64,000 bases of DNA from Lysobacter spongiicola DSM 21749. Lineage in GTDB: Bacteria > Pseudomonadota > Gammaproteobacteria > Xanthomonadales > Xanthomonadaceae. Under the pieces are notes generated by a model. It saw nothing but the letters and a program-made list of their open reading frames with translations, did no database searches and was not told where the DNA came from. Shown here piece after piece: positions 51,144-61,100 of this stretch (the stretch's first letter is position 1; every line of letters starts with the position of its first letter). Location of the stretch: the NCBI RefSeq assembly GCF_900167055.1, contig NZ_FUXP01000004.1, forward strand, positions 62,001 to 126,000. Reading direction: 5' to 3'. Made by a program: the position numbers and the translations under genes.

Positions 51144-51790
51144 CGCCACCCACGCCGGCCGACCGGCCGACCCTGCTGGTGCTGGCCGGGGTCAACGGCG
51201 CCGGCAAGAGCTCGGTGGCTGGCGCCGCCATCCGCAGCCAGGGACTCGACTACTACAACCCGGACGAAGCCACCACGCGTTTCCTCGCCACCGGCATGGA
51301 GCCGGGCGAGGCGAACGCCGCGGCCTGGCACTACGGACGGCGCGCGCTGGAACGTGCCATTGCCCAGGGTCGCAACTTCGCCCTGGAAACCACCCTGGGC
51401 GGCAACACCATCCCGGCGCTGATCGCAAAAGCCTGCGACAGCCATGACGTCACCCTGTGGTTCGTGGGACTCGATTCTCCCGAGCGCCACCTGGCGCGGA
51501 TCGCATCGCGGGTGGCCGCGGGCGGACACGACATCCCCGCCGACAAGGTCCGCGCGCGCTGGGATGGTGCACGCCGCAACCTGATCCGATTGCTGCCGGG
51601 CCTGTACGAGTTGCGCCTGTACGACAACAGCCACGAGCAGCCTGATGGTGCCGCCGCGGCCAATCCATCCCTGCTGCTGCATTGGCGCGACCGCCGCATC
51701 GTCGCCCCCGCCGCCTCGCGCTTTCGCCACACGCCGCAGTGGGCGAAACCGATCGTCGAGGCGGTGGGGCGGCTGCAGGAGCAGGGCTGA
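51140..51790 (+). CDS. Zeta-toxin-like P-loop kinase
   Basis: A 216-residue P-loop kinase. Walker A is GVNGAGKS (17-24); NPDE (40-43) and FALETTLGG (80-88) correspond to the catalytic Asp and strand-3 region of zeta toxins, which phosphorylate UDP-N-acetylglucosamine. A LID-like Arg pair follows (RHLARIASRV and KVRARWDGARRN). It is smaller than PezT and lacks an epsilon/PezA partner; its partner gene encodes a Phd antitoxin. It could also be a small-molecule or nucleotide kinase of the same fold. Confidence 0.82.
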   Translation: MTPPTPADRPTLLVLAGVNGAGKSSVAGAAIRSQGLDYYNPDEATTRFLATGMEPGEANAAAWHYGRRALERAIAQGRNFALETTLGGNTIPALIAKACDSHDVTLWFVGLDSPERHLARIASRVAAGGHDIPADKVRARWDGARRNLIRLLPGLYELRLYDNSHEQPDGAAAANPSLLLHWRDRRIVAPAASRFRHTPQWAKPIVEAVGRLQEQG

Positions 51791-51818
51791 AGCCTTCCGG
51801 ACAGCGGCGTCGCGTCCC

Positions 51819-53297
51819 TCACCGTGGCAGCGCAACGTCTCCCGGCGCCTCCTTCTCGCAGCGTGCGCCGGCGTCCGCCACGGGCGCCGGTACCTGCGCC
51901 GGCACCTCAGACGGAATGGCGACCGAATCGAGATCGGCCGGCAGCATGTTCGCCTCCCGCCACCGCCCCCAGCGGTAGTAGGCGATCGACAGCGCCATGG
52001 AGACGAATGCGCTGACCGGGAAGCTCCACCAGATCGCGTCCACCCCCAGCCGTGGTTGCAGCCCGTTGGCGAATGGAATGCGGATGCCCCATAGCGCCAC
52101 CCCGAGGATCACCAGGGGCGGGATCACCGCGCCGGTGGAGCGCACCACGCCGGCGATCACGAACGTCACCCCGAAGAACAGGAACGACCACACCGCGATG
52201 TGGTTGAGGTGGCGCGCGATCTCCAACGCTTCGCTGCCGGCGGGCATGAACATCGACAGGGTGAAGCGATCCAGCAGGATCAGCGGCGCGATCAGCCCAC
52301 CGGTCAGCAGGAAGTTGAAACCGACGCCTGCGCGCGTGGTCGCCTCCACCCGGGGCCAGTTGCCCGCACCGACGTTCTGCGCAGCCATCGACGAGCAGGC
52401 CACGCCGATCGCCATGGCCGGCATCTGCACATAGGTCCACAGTTGCAGCGCCGCACCGTAGGCTGCCGTGGTGTGGGTGCCGTACTGGTTGACCATGGTG
52501 ATCATCGCGATCATCGCCATCGAAATCAGCACCATCTGGAGCCCCATGGGCACGCCCTTGGTGACCAGCGTGCGCACGATGGCCCAGTCCGGGCGGTAAA
52601 GTTGGCGCTCGCCTCGGCCGATCCACAATGGATGTCGGCGATGACGCAGCCAGGCGAGTATCGCCGCCAGCGCAACAGCGTTTGCGACCAGCGTCGCCAT
52701 GGCGCTGCCGGCCATGCCCATCTCCGGCAGCGGTCCGACGCCGAAGATCAGCAGCGGCACCAGCACGATGTCCAGCGCCACCGCTAACAGCAGGAACAGG
52801 AAGGGCGTGCGGGTATCTCCGGCCCCACGAAGTATCGCCGACAGGAATGCGAACGCGTAGAGGAACGGCAGCGCCAGGAAGATGATCTTCAGGTAGGCGT
52901 CGGCCAGCGGCAGCGAGGCCTCGGGTGTCGACATCCAGGCCAGCACGTGGCGCGACAGGGGCAGGCCGATTGCCGCCAGCGCGATCGAGATGCCGAGGAA
53001 AAACGTCGCTGCGGTGCCGATCACCCGGCGCGCGCCCGGCAGGTCCTTCCGGCCCATCGCCTGGCCGACCAGAATGGTCGAGGCCATGCCGAAGCCGAAC
53101 ACGCCGCCAAGCAGCAGGAACATGATGTTGTTGGCGTTGGCGATCGCCGTCAGTGCTTCCTCGCCCAGGAAGCGGCCGACCCAGATCGCATTGACCGAGC
53201 CGTTGAGGGACTGCAGCACGTTGCCACCGAGGATCGGCAGCGCGAACACGAACAGGGTCCGCGCAATCGGCCCCCGGGTCAGGTCACGGGATTCCAT
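51819..53297 (-). CDS. MATE-family multidrug efflux transporter
   Basis: A 492-residue inner-membrane protein with 12 membrane helices in two halves. Typical MATE stretches are FALPILGGNVLQSLNGSVNA, WVGRFLGEEALTAIANANN and VGFNFLLTGGLIAPLILL. It exports cationic drugs in exchange for Na+ or H+. ATG 53297 is preferred over GTG 53303. The last 40 residues are a charged Pro/Ala-rich tail. It converges on the zeta-like kinase gene with a 28-bp gap. Confidence 0.93.
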   Translation of the reverse strand: MESRDLTRGPIARTLFVFALPILGGNVLQSLNGSVNAIWVGRFLGEEALTAIANANNIMFLLLGGVFGFGMASTILVGQAMGRKDLPGARRVIGTAATFFLGISIALAAIGLPLSRHVLAWMSTPEASLPLADAYLKIIFLALPFLYAFAFLSAILRGAGDTRTPFLFLLLAVALDIVLVPLLIFGVGPLPEMGMAGSAMATLVANAVALAAILAWLRHRRHPLWIGRGERQLYRPDWAIVRTLVTKGVPMGLQMVLISMAMIAMITMVNQYGTHTTAAYGAALQLWTYVQMPAMAIGVACSSMAAQNVGAGNWPRVEATTRAGVGFNFLLTGGLIAPLILLDRFTLSMFMPAGSEALEIARHLNHIAVWSFLFFGVTFVIAGVVRSTGAVIPPLVILGVALWGIRIPFANGLQPRLGVDAIWWSFPVSAFVSMALSIAYYRWGRWREANMLPADLDSVAIPSEVPAQVPAPVADAGARCEKEAPGDVALPR

Positions 53298-53467
53298 GGA
53301 CACAAGGTAGGCGGTGGACCCGTGCCGGTGCCGCGAAGACCACGCAAGCTGTCTGGTGCCTGACCGGGATCATGGGTCTCGCGCTCCAGCGCCGTTCTTT
53401 CGACACTCCCGTGATGCCCAGTGCTCCAGAATTCGCCACCAGAACGAGACCAGATGGAAGCAATCCA

Positions 53468-53794
53468 ATGAACCGGCCGTGGGAAGTGATCAGGTACGTC
53501 AAGGCGACGCTCGGCGAGTGCGGCTGGGCATGCCTGTCGCTGGTCGCGGCGATCATCTTCGTGGGCGTGTTCGTCCTGCTTGCCGAAGCACCCGCGGCGT
53601 CGGTGTGGGAGGCGCTGCGCAGCCCGGTCAACATCGTGCGGGTGGCAGTGCTGACCGCCGCAATCTGGATCTGGGCGTACATCGCCCGGGCGATCCGCAG
53701 CGTTCGCGACGAGCAGCGGGAGCGTGCCGATAGCGGCGGTGAGCGGCCACTGGCGGACCTGGGGTTCGATGGCATCCTGCGGGATACGCGATAG
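53468..53794 (+). CDS. Small two-helix membrane protein of unknown function
   Basis: A 108-residue protein with two hydrophobic helices (ACLSLVAAIIFVGVFVLL and VRVAVLTAAIWIWAYIARA) and a charged C-terminal tail rich in Arg, Glu and Asp. No family is recognised. The start at 53468 has GGAAGCAATCC upstream. Confidence 0.6.
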   Translation: MNRPWEVIRYVKATLGECGWACLSLVAAIIFVGVFVLLAEAPAASVWEALRSPVNIVRVAVLTAAIWIWAYIARAIRSVRDEQRERADSGGERPLADLGFDGILRDTR

Positions 53795-53859
53795 CCGCCG
53801 GCCCCCGGGGGCCCAAAGGTTGGGTTGATCCACCCTTCGCGCCCTGCTAACAAGGGGGC

Positions 53860-54480
53860 ATGGATTCGATCACAGCGCCTTCCAGACCTTTCTCCGCGGC
53901 CTGCGCCCGCAACCGCGAACCCATCCTGACCGTGCTCCTGGAGCAGTTCCGCAACGCGAAACAGGTGCTGGAAGTCGGTAGTGGCACCGGACAGCACGCC
54001 GTGCATTTCGCCGCGGCGATGCCATGGTTGTCCTGGCAGTGTTCGGATCGCGCGGGGAACCTGCCCGGGGTGCGCGCATGGTTGGACGAAGCCGCGCTCG
54101 CCAACACGCCGGCGCCGGTGGAGCTGGACGTCGCCATGGTGCCCTGGCCGGCGCTTGGCCCACGCGACCGTTTCGATGCGGTGTTCTCCGCAAACACGCT
54201 GCACATCATGTCGTGGGCGGAGGTGCAGGCCTTCTTCGCAGGTGCCAGTGCGGCCCTGGCCCAGCACGCCACGATCGTGGTGTACGGGCCCTTCAATTAC
54301 GACGGTGAATTCACCAGCGCCAGCAACCGCGAGTTCGACGCTTCCCTGAAGGCGAGGGATCCGCGCTCGGGCATCCGCGATGTCGAGGCGGTCGACGGCC
54401 TCGCCTCCGGCCTGGGGTTCCAGCTGGCCGAGGACGTGGCCATGCCTGCCAACAACCGTTGCCTGGTCTGGCGCCGCTGA
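53860..54480 (+). CDS. DUF938-family SAM-dependent methyltransferase-like protein
   Basis: A 206-residue protein. It begins RPFSAACARNREPILTVLLE and has the SAM-binding loop VLEVGSGTGQHAVHFA, then DAVFSANTLHIMSWAEV and VVYGPFNYDGEFTSASNREF. This matches DUF938, a family of predicted methyltransferases of unknown substrate. It is probably cytoplasmic. Confidence 0.88.
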   Translation: MDSITAPSRPFSAACARNREPILTVLLEQFRNAKQVLEVGSGTGQHAVHFAAAMPWLSWQCSDRAGNLPGVRAWLDEAALANTPAPVELDVAMVPWPALGPRDRFDAVFSANTLHIMSWAEVQAFFAGASAALAQHATIVVYGPFNYDGEFTSASNREFDASLKARDPRSGIRDVEAVDGLASGLGFQLAEDVAMPANNRCLVWRR

Positions 54481-54589
54481 CGGCAACTGCTCACCCGGCG
54501 GGATCGGGTTCACCAGGTATCTACCCCAAGACAGGCACCCTCGGCATGCGTTGCGCCGCTGCGCGATGCCCACCTGCAGGAGGGATGCG

Positions 54590-55123
54590 ATGAGGACTGA
54601 CGGTCCGGTACTGGGCGAACGCGCCCCGAGCAAGGTTGCCGCATTGTTCGGCGACCAGCGTGGGGCCGAGGCGGCCGCTGCGCGCCTGCGGCGGGAGCTG
54701 GGGCTGGGCGAAGCGCAGGTGCGGGTGCTCTCCCCCGGTGAGCCGCACCCGGGCCGGAAGATCGAGCCTGACGACCGCGGTATCTGGCACACGGCGATCA
54801 AGGCGCACGTCACGCTCGGCCTGCTCGGGTTGATGGCGGGCCTGGTGCTGTTCGGACTGCTGTGGGCGGCCGGCATCACCGCGGTCCGCAGCTCACCCTG
54901 GGCGGCCGGAGGCGCGGTGGTGATGTTCGGTGCCGTCTTCGGGCTGCTCGCCGGTGGCCTGGTGACGCTGAGGCCCGATCACGACAAGCTTATCGTGGAG
55001 GTCAGGGAGGCGGTGGCCGGCGGTCGCTATGCCGTCGTCACCCATCCGGTCGATCGTGGCCAGCGCGAGCGCAGCATCGAGCTGCTGGCGGAGGAATCCG
55101 GCGAGGTGCTGCGCACACTGTGA
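54590..55123 (+). CDS. Membrane protein of unknown function
   Basis: A 177-residue protein. The N-terminal region (about 15-45, ALFGDQRGAEAAAARLRREL) resembles the short alpha/beta region of stress-related or DUF1269-like proteins; two membrane helices follow (about 75-130: LGLLGLMAGLVLFGLLWAAG and GGAVVMFGAVFGLLAGG). The C-terminal part (HDKLIVEVREAVAGGRYAVV) looks like a second alpha/beta segment. GGAGGGATGCG precedes the ATG. No confident family. Confidence 0.6.
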   Translation: MRTDGPVLGERAPSKVAALFGDQRGAEAAAARLRRELGLGEAQVRVLSPGEPHPGRKIEPDDRGIWHTAIKAHVTLGLLGLMAGLVLFGLLWAAGITAVRSSPWAAGGAVVMFGAVFGLLAGGLVTLRPDHDKLIVEVREAVAGGRYAVVTHPVDRGQRERSIELLAEESGEVLRTL

Positions 55124-55130
55124 GACCGGG

Positions 55131-58046
55131 TTACGGTGCGCTTGCCGTGGCCGGCATCGGCTTCCCGAACAGGTAGCCCTGGCCGAACTCGCAACCCAGC
55201 TCCAGCAGGACCTGGCGTTGCTCCTCCGTCTCGATCCCTTCCGCCACCACGTCCAGTCCCAGCGCCCCGGCCAGTGCGATGACCGCCGAAATCACGGCCG
55301 CGCTGTGGCCCTGCTGGCCGAGGCTGGCAAGGAAGGTGCGGTCTATCTTGAGGACCCGCAACGGAAACGCGTGCAGGTAACTGAGCGAGGAATAGCCGGT
55401 GCCGAAGTCGTCGAGCGCCGTGCCCACCCCGTGCGACTGCAGCCGGGTCAGGATCATCCGCGCGTTGTCCGGGTCGTCGAGCAGCGAGCCTTCGGTCACT
55501 TCGATCACCAGGTGCTTCGGATCCATGCCGGTTCGCCCGAGCAGTTCCAGCATGCGCTGGTCGAAGTCCTCGCGGCGCAGGTGCCGCGGCGACACGTTGA
55601 TGCTCAGGTAGGTACCCGGCGGCATGCCGGCGGCCCACGCCGCGCTGCGCTTGAACAGCCGCCAGTCCATCGCATCGATCAGTCCGCTCTCTTCGGCGAC
55701 CGCCAGGAAATCGCCTGGAGCGAGCACGCCCCGCCGGGGGTGGTTCCAGCGCATCAGTGCCTCGTGGCCGACTACGCTGCGGTCGTCCAGTCGCACGATC
55801 GGCTGGAAGTAGGGCTCCAGCTGGTCCAGCCGCAAGGCCTCGCGCAGCTCGCCCTCCATCTCCAGTACGTCGATGGCGGTACGTTGCAGGGACTCGTCGA
55901 ACAACTGCCAGCGCTTCCGACCCAGCGCCTTGGCGCGATACAGCGCGGTGTCGGCATCGCGCACAAGATCGTCGACCTCGGCATAGCGCGCGTCGCCCAC
56001 GGCGATGCCGATACTTGCCGAAGGTTCGAGCGCCCGCCCACCGACCGGCATTGGCCGCGACAGCAGGTCGAGGATCCGCTCGGCCACCGCGATGGCGGCG
56101 GTCGGCCGGCCGGAGGCGTCCACCGAGGCGTCCTCGATCAGGATCGCAAACTCGTCGCCGGACAGGCGCGCCACCAGGTCCGGCTTGCGCACGCAGGCCT
56201 GCAGGCGGCGGGCCACCTCGCGGAGCAGGTCGTCGCCGGCAAGATGGCCGAGGCTGTCGTTGACCACCTTGAAGCGGTCGACGTCCAGGTAGAGCAGCGC
56301 GCAGCGGCGCTGTGGCTCCAGCTGCAACCGTGCCAGCACCCGCTCGATGCGCGCATGCAGCTGGCCGCGGTTGGGCAGCCCGGTCAGGGCGTCGTGCATG
56401 ACTTCGTGCTGCAACTGGTCCTGCACGCGCTCGCGTTCGCTGATTTCTCGGCGCAACTCATGGGTGCGTTCGGCGACCCGCTCCTCCAGCTGGGCGTAGG
56501 CCTGCTGAAGTACCTGCGCGCTCCGGCGCCGGTGCAGGCTGCTGGCGATCTGCGAGGCGACGAAGCCCAGCAGTTCGCGGTCGTTCTGGCCGTATCCGAC
56601 CGATGCATCGTAGCTCTGGACGGCGACCAGGCCGATCACGTCTTCGCCCAGGAACAGCGGGATGCCAAGCCAGCAGTGGCACCGCGGGCCGCGACCGGGG
56701 TGGTACTCGATCTCGCCGGTGGCCTCGAGCGCCGCCATCCCGGGCGCGGTGGCGAGCAATGGCTGCCGGGTACGCAGCACGTACTCGCTCAGCCCGCGCG
56801 ACAGGGGCCGGTGCATGGGGCCGTTGTTGCCGTGGGAATCAACGTAGTAGGGGAATTCCAGCCGCGTGCCATCGGCCGACAGCAGGGCGATGAAGAAGTT
56901 GCCGGCGTTCAGCAGCTGGCCGACGATGTCGTGGACGCGCAGGTAGAACGCCTCCTCGCCGATGTCGTCGGTCGCCAGTTGGGCGATCTGGAACAGCGCG
57001 GACTGCAGCCGTTCCGCGCGCTGGCGCTCGGCCACTTCCAGTTGCAGGTCGCAGTTGGCCTGCGCCAGCTCCTGCGTGCGCAGCTTGACACTGTGCTCCA
57101 GCAACTCGGTGCTGCGTTTGCGTTCGAGGGTGGTGAGTACGTGGTCGGCGACGAAGCCCAGCAGGGTCTGGTCGTCTTCGCTGAATCCCTGGTCGTCGCG
57201 GTAGCTCTGCACCACGATCGCTCCCAGCGCCTCGCCGTTGCGCAGCATCGGCACGCCCAGCCAGTCATGGCAGTCGCTGCCGACCATCCGCAACGGGCCG
57301 TCGACCTGCCGGATCAGCCGTTCCTCGTTGCCGCGCAGAGCAACGCCCGAGCGCAGCAGGTACCACGTCAGCGACTGCCTGAGCTCGTCCAGCGGCAGTT
57401 CGCCGAACGGTGGCTCATCCTCGACGTCGACGAAATAGAGGAAGCGGATGGTGTCCTGGCCGGGATCACGCAGCACGATGAAGAAGTTCTCGGCGTACAT
57501 CAGCGAACCGACGATGCCGTGGATGCCCTGCAGCACCTCGGGCATCTCCCGGTCGGAGCCGGCCAGCTCGGAGATGGCGAACAGCGCGCGCTGGACCTGT
57601 TCGGCGCGCTCCAGATGGAGCACCTCGCGCTCCAGTTCGGTCAGGCGCAGGCGGTTGCGCAGGCGACGGTCGGCTGCGGCCAGGGGCGCGGCCAGGTCGC
57701 GTGCCAGTGCTTCGGATCCGGCACCCGCGACGAGCTCCACCAGGAGGACGGCGGTACTGACCGGCAGCGGGATCGCGACCAGGCCACCATCGCCCTCGAC
57801 GATCGAGCCCGTCAGCATCGCCTCATCGGCCAGCAGCAGCGCCTCATCGCCCGGTGGCTCGCTCGCCGGCACCCCCTGCGGATCCAGCTCCCACAGCACG
57901 CGGGCGCGGCCCACACCCGGCTGCCCTTCGGCGAGCTGGAGGATCAGTCCGACCAGGTCGGCCGCGCTGTCGGCCTCCAGCAGCGCGGTACGCCAGTCGT
58001 CAGGCAACCCGACCGGCGGCTCGAAAGCAGGCAGTTGCAGGTTCAT
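55131..58046 (-). CDS. c-di-GMP signalling protein, GAF-GAF-GGDEF-EAL
   Basis: A 971-residue cytoplasmic protein. A short unique N-terminal region precedes two related GAF-type sensory domains (about 180-350 and 385-550; both contain AxNFFIxL and the CHxWLGxP motif), a coiled coil (about 545-585), a GGDEF domain (about 590-705) with an SGDEF site, and an EAL domain (about 720-965). The EAL residues are intact (EALMRW, INVSPRHL, LDDFGTGYSSL, LKIDRTFL, AEGIETEEQ), so phosphodiesterase activity is likely; the cyclase site may also be active. No membrane segment is visible. Confidence 0.93.
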   Translation of the reverse strand: MNLQLPAFEPPVGLPDDWRTALLEADSAADLVGLILQLAEGQPGVGRARVLWELDPQGVPASEPPGDEALLLADEAMLTGSIVEGDGGLVAIPLPVSTAVLLVELVAGAGSEALARDLAAPLAAADRRLRNRLRLTELEREVLHLERAEQVQRALFAISELAGSDREMPEVLQGIHGIVGSLMYAENFFIVLRDPGQDTIRFLYFVDVEDEPPFGELPLDELRQSLTWYLLRSGVALRGNEERLIRQVDGPLRMVGSDCHDWLGVPMLRNGEALGAIVVQSYRDDQGFSEDDQTLLGFVADHVLTTLERKRSTELLEHSVKLRTQELAQANCDLQLEVAERQRAERLQSALFQIAQLATDDIGEEAFYLRVHDIVGQLLNAGNFFIALLSADGTRLEFPYYVDSHGNNGPMHRPLSRGLSEYVLRTRQPLLATAPGMAALEATGEIEYHPGRGPRCHCWLGIPLFLGEDVIGLVAVQSYDASVGYGQNDRELLGFVASQIASSLHRRRSAQVLQQAYAQLEERVAERTHELRREISERERVQDQLQHEVMHDALTGLPNRGQLHARIERVLARLQLEPQRRCALLYLDVDRFKVVNDSLGHLAGDDLLREVARRLQACVRKPDLVARLSGDEFAILIEDASVDASGRPTAAIAVAERILDLLSRPMPVGGRALEPSASIGIAVGDARYAEVDDLVRDADTALYRAKALGRKRWQLFDESLQRTAIDVLEMEGELREALRLDQLEPYFQPIVRLDDRSVVGHEALMRWNHPRRGVLAPGDFLAVAEESGLIDAMDWRLFKRSAAWAAGMPPGTYLSINVSPRHLRREDFDQRMLELLGRTGMDPKHLVIEVTEGSLLDDPDNARMILTRLQSHGVGTALDDFGTGYSSLSYLHAFPLRVLKIDRTFLASLGQQGHSAAVISAVIALAGALGLDVVAEGIETEEQRQVLLELGCEFGQGYLFGKPMPATASAP

Positions 58047-58170
58047 GTCCGGCTCGCGCCCGCGTTTTGTGACCGCTGTGACATCTCCAGGCCCGGCCGG
58101 CAGGGAGGCCGGCACGATCGTGATATCGGCTGCGGGGGCGCCATCTTTAACCTGCGCCCGTCCAGCAAGG

Positions 58171-61100
58171 TCAGGCGACCTGCACCACCCGCAGCGGATT
58201 GTCCCACTGGGCAAGCAAGTCCTGTTCCCGCGCCTTTGCGTCGTGCAGGTGCGCTTCCTTGACGTGCCCATAGCCGCGGATGTGTTCGGGCACCGATGCG
58301 ATGCGGGCCGCCAGGTCGACGTTGGCGCGGTCCAGGCGCGGCAGCAGGCCTTCGACCGTCCGGAAATAATCCTCGACCAGCTGGCGCTCCATCCGTCGTT
58401 CCGCCGTATAGCCAAAGATATCCAGCGGCGTACCGCGCAGGCGCCGTACCTTCGCCAGCCACTTGAAGGCGGTGAACACCCAAGGCCCGAATTCGCGCTT
58501 GACCAGGCGGCCCTCGGCATCCTTCCGCGCCAGCAACGGCGGGGCGAGGTGGAACTTCAGCTTGAAGTCGCCCTCGAACTGCTGTTCCAGCTTCCGCCGG
58601 AACTCGCCGCTGGTGTACAGCCGGGCCACTTCGTACTCGTCCTTGTAGGCCATCAGCTTGAAGGCGTAGCGAGCGACCGCTTCGGTCAGGTCGGTGCTGC
58701 CCGGGGCACGCGCGGTTTCGGCTTCACGTACACGGGTCACCAACCCGGCGTAGCGGCGGGCATAGGCGGCATTCTGGTAGTCCTGCAGGAAGGCCGTGCG
58801 TCGGGCGACCAGCTCGTCGAGCGAGCGCGACAGGCGCTCGTCGTCCAGCGGCAGGAAGGCGACCGCCTGGTCGGCCGAGGCATGGGCCGGGACGTGGCGC
58901 AGCTCATCGCCGTCCGGGTAGCTCGACGGTGCCGACGCGCTGCCGGCCTCGTGGCCTTCCCACTCGCCGGCACCCAGCACCGGAAGTTCGTGCACGGCCG
59001 ACTCCGCTGCGGTGGCCGCATTGCGCACCAGGCCCGCGGCCCCGGCAACCGCCGCCGGATCGATGACCGCCAGCCGGCCCCAGGCAAAGGCGGTCTTGTT
59101 GGCCTCGACCGCGGCGCCATTGAGCTCAACCGCCCGCATGATCGACTCCAGCGACAGCGGCACCAGCCCCTGCTGCCAGGCGTGGCCGAGGATGAACAGG
59201 TTCGACATGATCGCGTCGCCCATCAGGGCGGTGGCCAGCTGGGTGGCATCGACCACGGACAGCGCACCGGCGGCCGCGTCGTTTCCGCCCAGGGCCTGGC
59301 GAACCGCATCGATGATGTCGTTGGCGGGGAACTGCATGTCCGGCCGGGTGGTGAAGGAGCCCGGCATCGCCTCGTAGCTGTTGAGTACCACGTGGCTGCG
59401 GCCACCGCGGATCTTGGACAGCGCCCAGTAATCGTTGACCACCACCATGTCGCAGCCCAGCACCAGGTCGGCCTCGCCGGCGGCGATGCGCACGGCGTGG
59501 ATGTCGGCCGGGGTGTTGGCGATGCGGATGTGGGTGGTGACCGCGCCGCCCTTCTGCGCCAGGCCGGTCTGGTCGAGCACGCTCGCGCCCTTGCCCTCCA
59601 GGTGCCCCGCCATGCCGAGCAGCGCGCCGATGGTGACCACGCCGGTACCACCGACGCCGGTTATCAGGATGTTCCAGGGGCGGTCCAGTGCCGGCAGTCG
59701 CGGCATCGGCAGGTTGTCCAGGCGGCTGGCCGCGGAGTCGCGCCCGCCCACCGGCTTGCCCTTGCGCACGCGGCCACCCTCGACCGTCACGAAGCTCGGG
59801 CAGAAGCCCTCGACGCAGCTGTAGTCCTTGTTGCAATTGGACTGGTCGATCGCACGCTTGCGGCCGAACTCGGTTTCCTTTGGCAGCACCGACACGCAGA
59901 ACGACTTCTTGCCGCAGTCACCGCAGCCTTCGCAGACCAGGCTGTTGACCATCACCCGCTTCTGCGGGTCGACCATCTTGCCGCGCTTGCGGCGGCGGCG
60001 CTTCTCGGTGGCGCAGGTCTGGTCATAGATGAGGATGGTGGTGCCGGCGGTCTCGCGCAGGCGCTTCTGCACCGCGTCGAGTTCGCGCCGGTCGAAGAAC
60101 TCCGTGCCGGCGGGGAAGATGGTCGGGTCGGACCACTTTTCAATCTCATCGGACACCACCACGATCGCCTGCACGCCTTCGCTGTGCACCTGCCGGGCGA
60201 TCTGCGGCACGCTGAGCTGGCCATCCACCGGCTGCCCGCCGGTCATTGCCACCGCGTCGTTGTAGAGGATCTTGTAGGTGATGTTGACGCCGGCGGCCAC
60301 CGACTGCCGGATGGCCAGGCTGCCGGAGTGGAAGTAGGTGCCGTCGCCGAGGTTCTGGAACACGTGCGGGGTATCGGTGAACGCCGCCTGCCCGGCCCAG
60401 GTGACGCCTTCGCCGCCCATGTGGGTGTAGGTCTCGGTGCTGCGGTCCATCCAGGTGACCATGTAGTGGCAGCCGATGCCGCCCAGCGCGCGGCTGCCTT
60501 CCGGCACCACCGTCGATGTGTTGTGCGGGCAGCCCGAGCAGTAGTGCGGCACGCGCGGGAAGCTTGCGCGGGGCAGGGCCAGCTCGGCCTCCTTCCGTTC
60601 CATCCACGCCAGGACGTTGTCCATGTGCTCGGAGCGATGGAAGCGCTGGATGCGCTGGGCGATCACGCGCGCGATGCGGGCGGGGGTCAGCTCGCCGGTG
60701 CTGGGCAGGATCCATTCGCCGGACTCGTCGTACTTGCCGACGATGCTCGGACGCTGGCTGCCGCCGAAATCTGTGGAGTTCCAGTTGTACATCGACTCCT
60801 TCATCTGGTTTTCGATGAAGGCATGCTTCTCCTCCACCACCAGGATGTCCGACAACCCGCGCACGAAGCGGCGCAGCCCGGTCGGCTCCAGCGGCCAGGT
60901 CATGCCGACCTTGTAGACGCGAAGGCCCAGGTCGCTGCAGGCGCGCTCGTCCAGGCCCAGGTACTCCAGCGCCTGCAGCACGTCCAGGTAGGACTTGCCG
61001 GTGGTGATGATGCCCAGTTGCGGCCGCGGCGAATCGATCACGATGCGGTCGATGCGGTTGGCCCGGGCGAATGCCTGCGCCGCCTTCACCGCGTACTGGT

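Noticed and set aside
55029-58262. 1077-codon plus-strand frame opposite the GAF-GGDEF-EAL gene
   Set aside because: Pseudo-frame with no domain; the minus strand has intact GGDEF and EAL sites.
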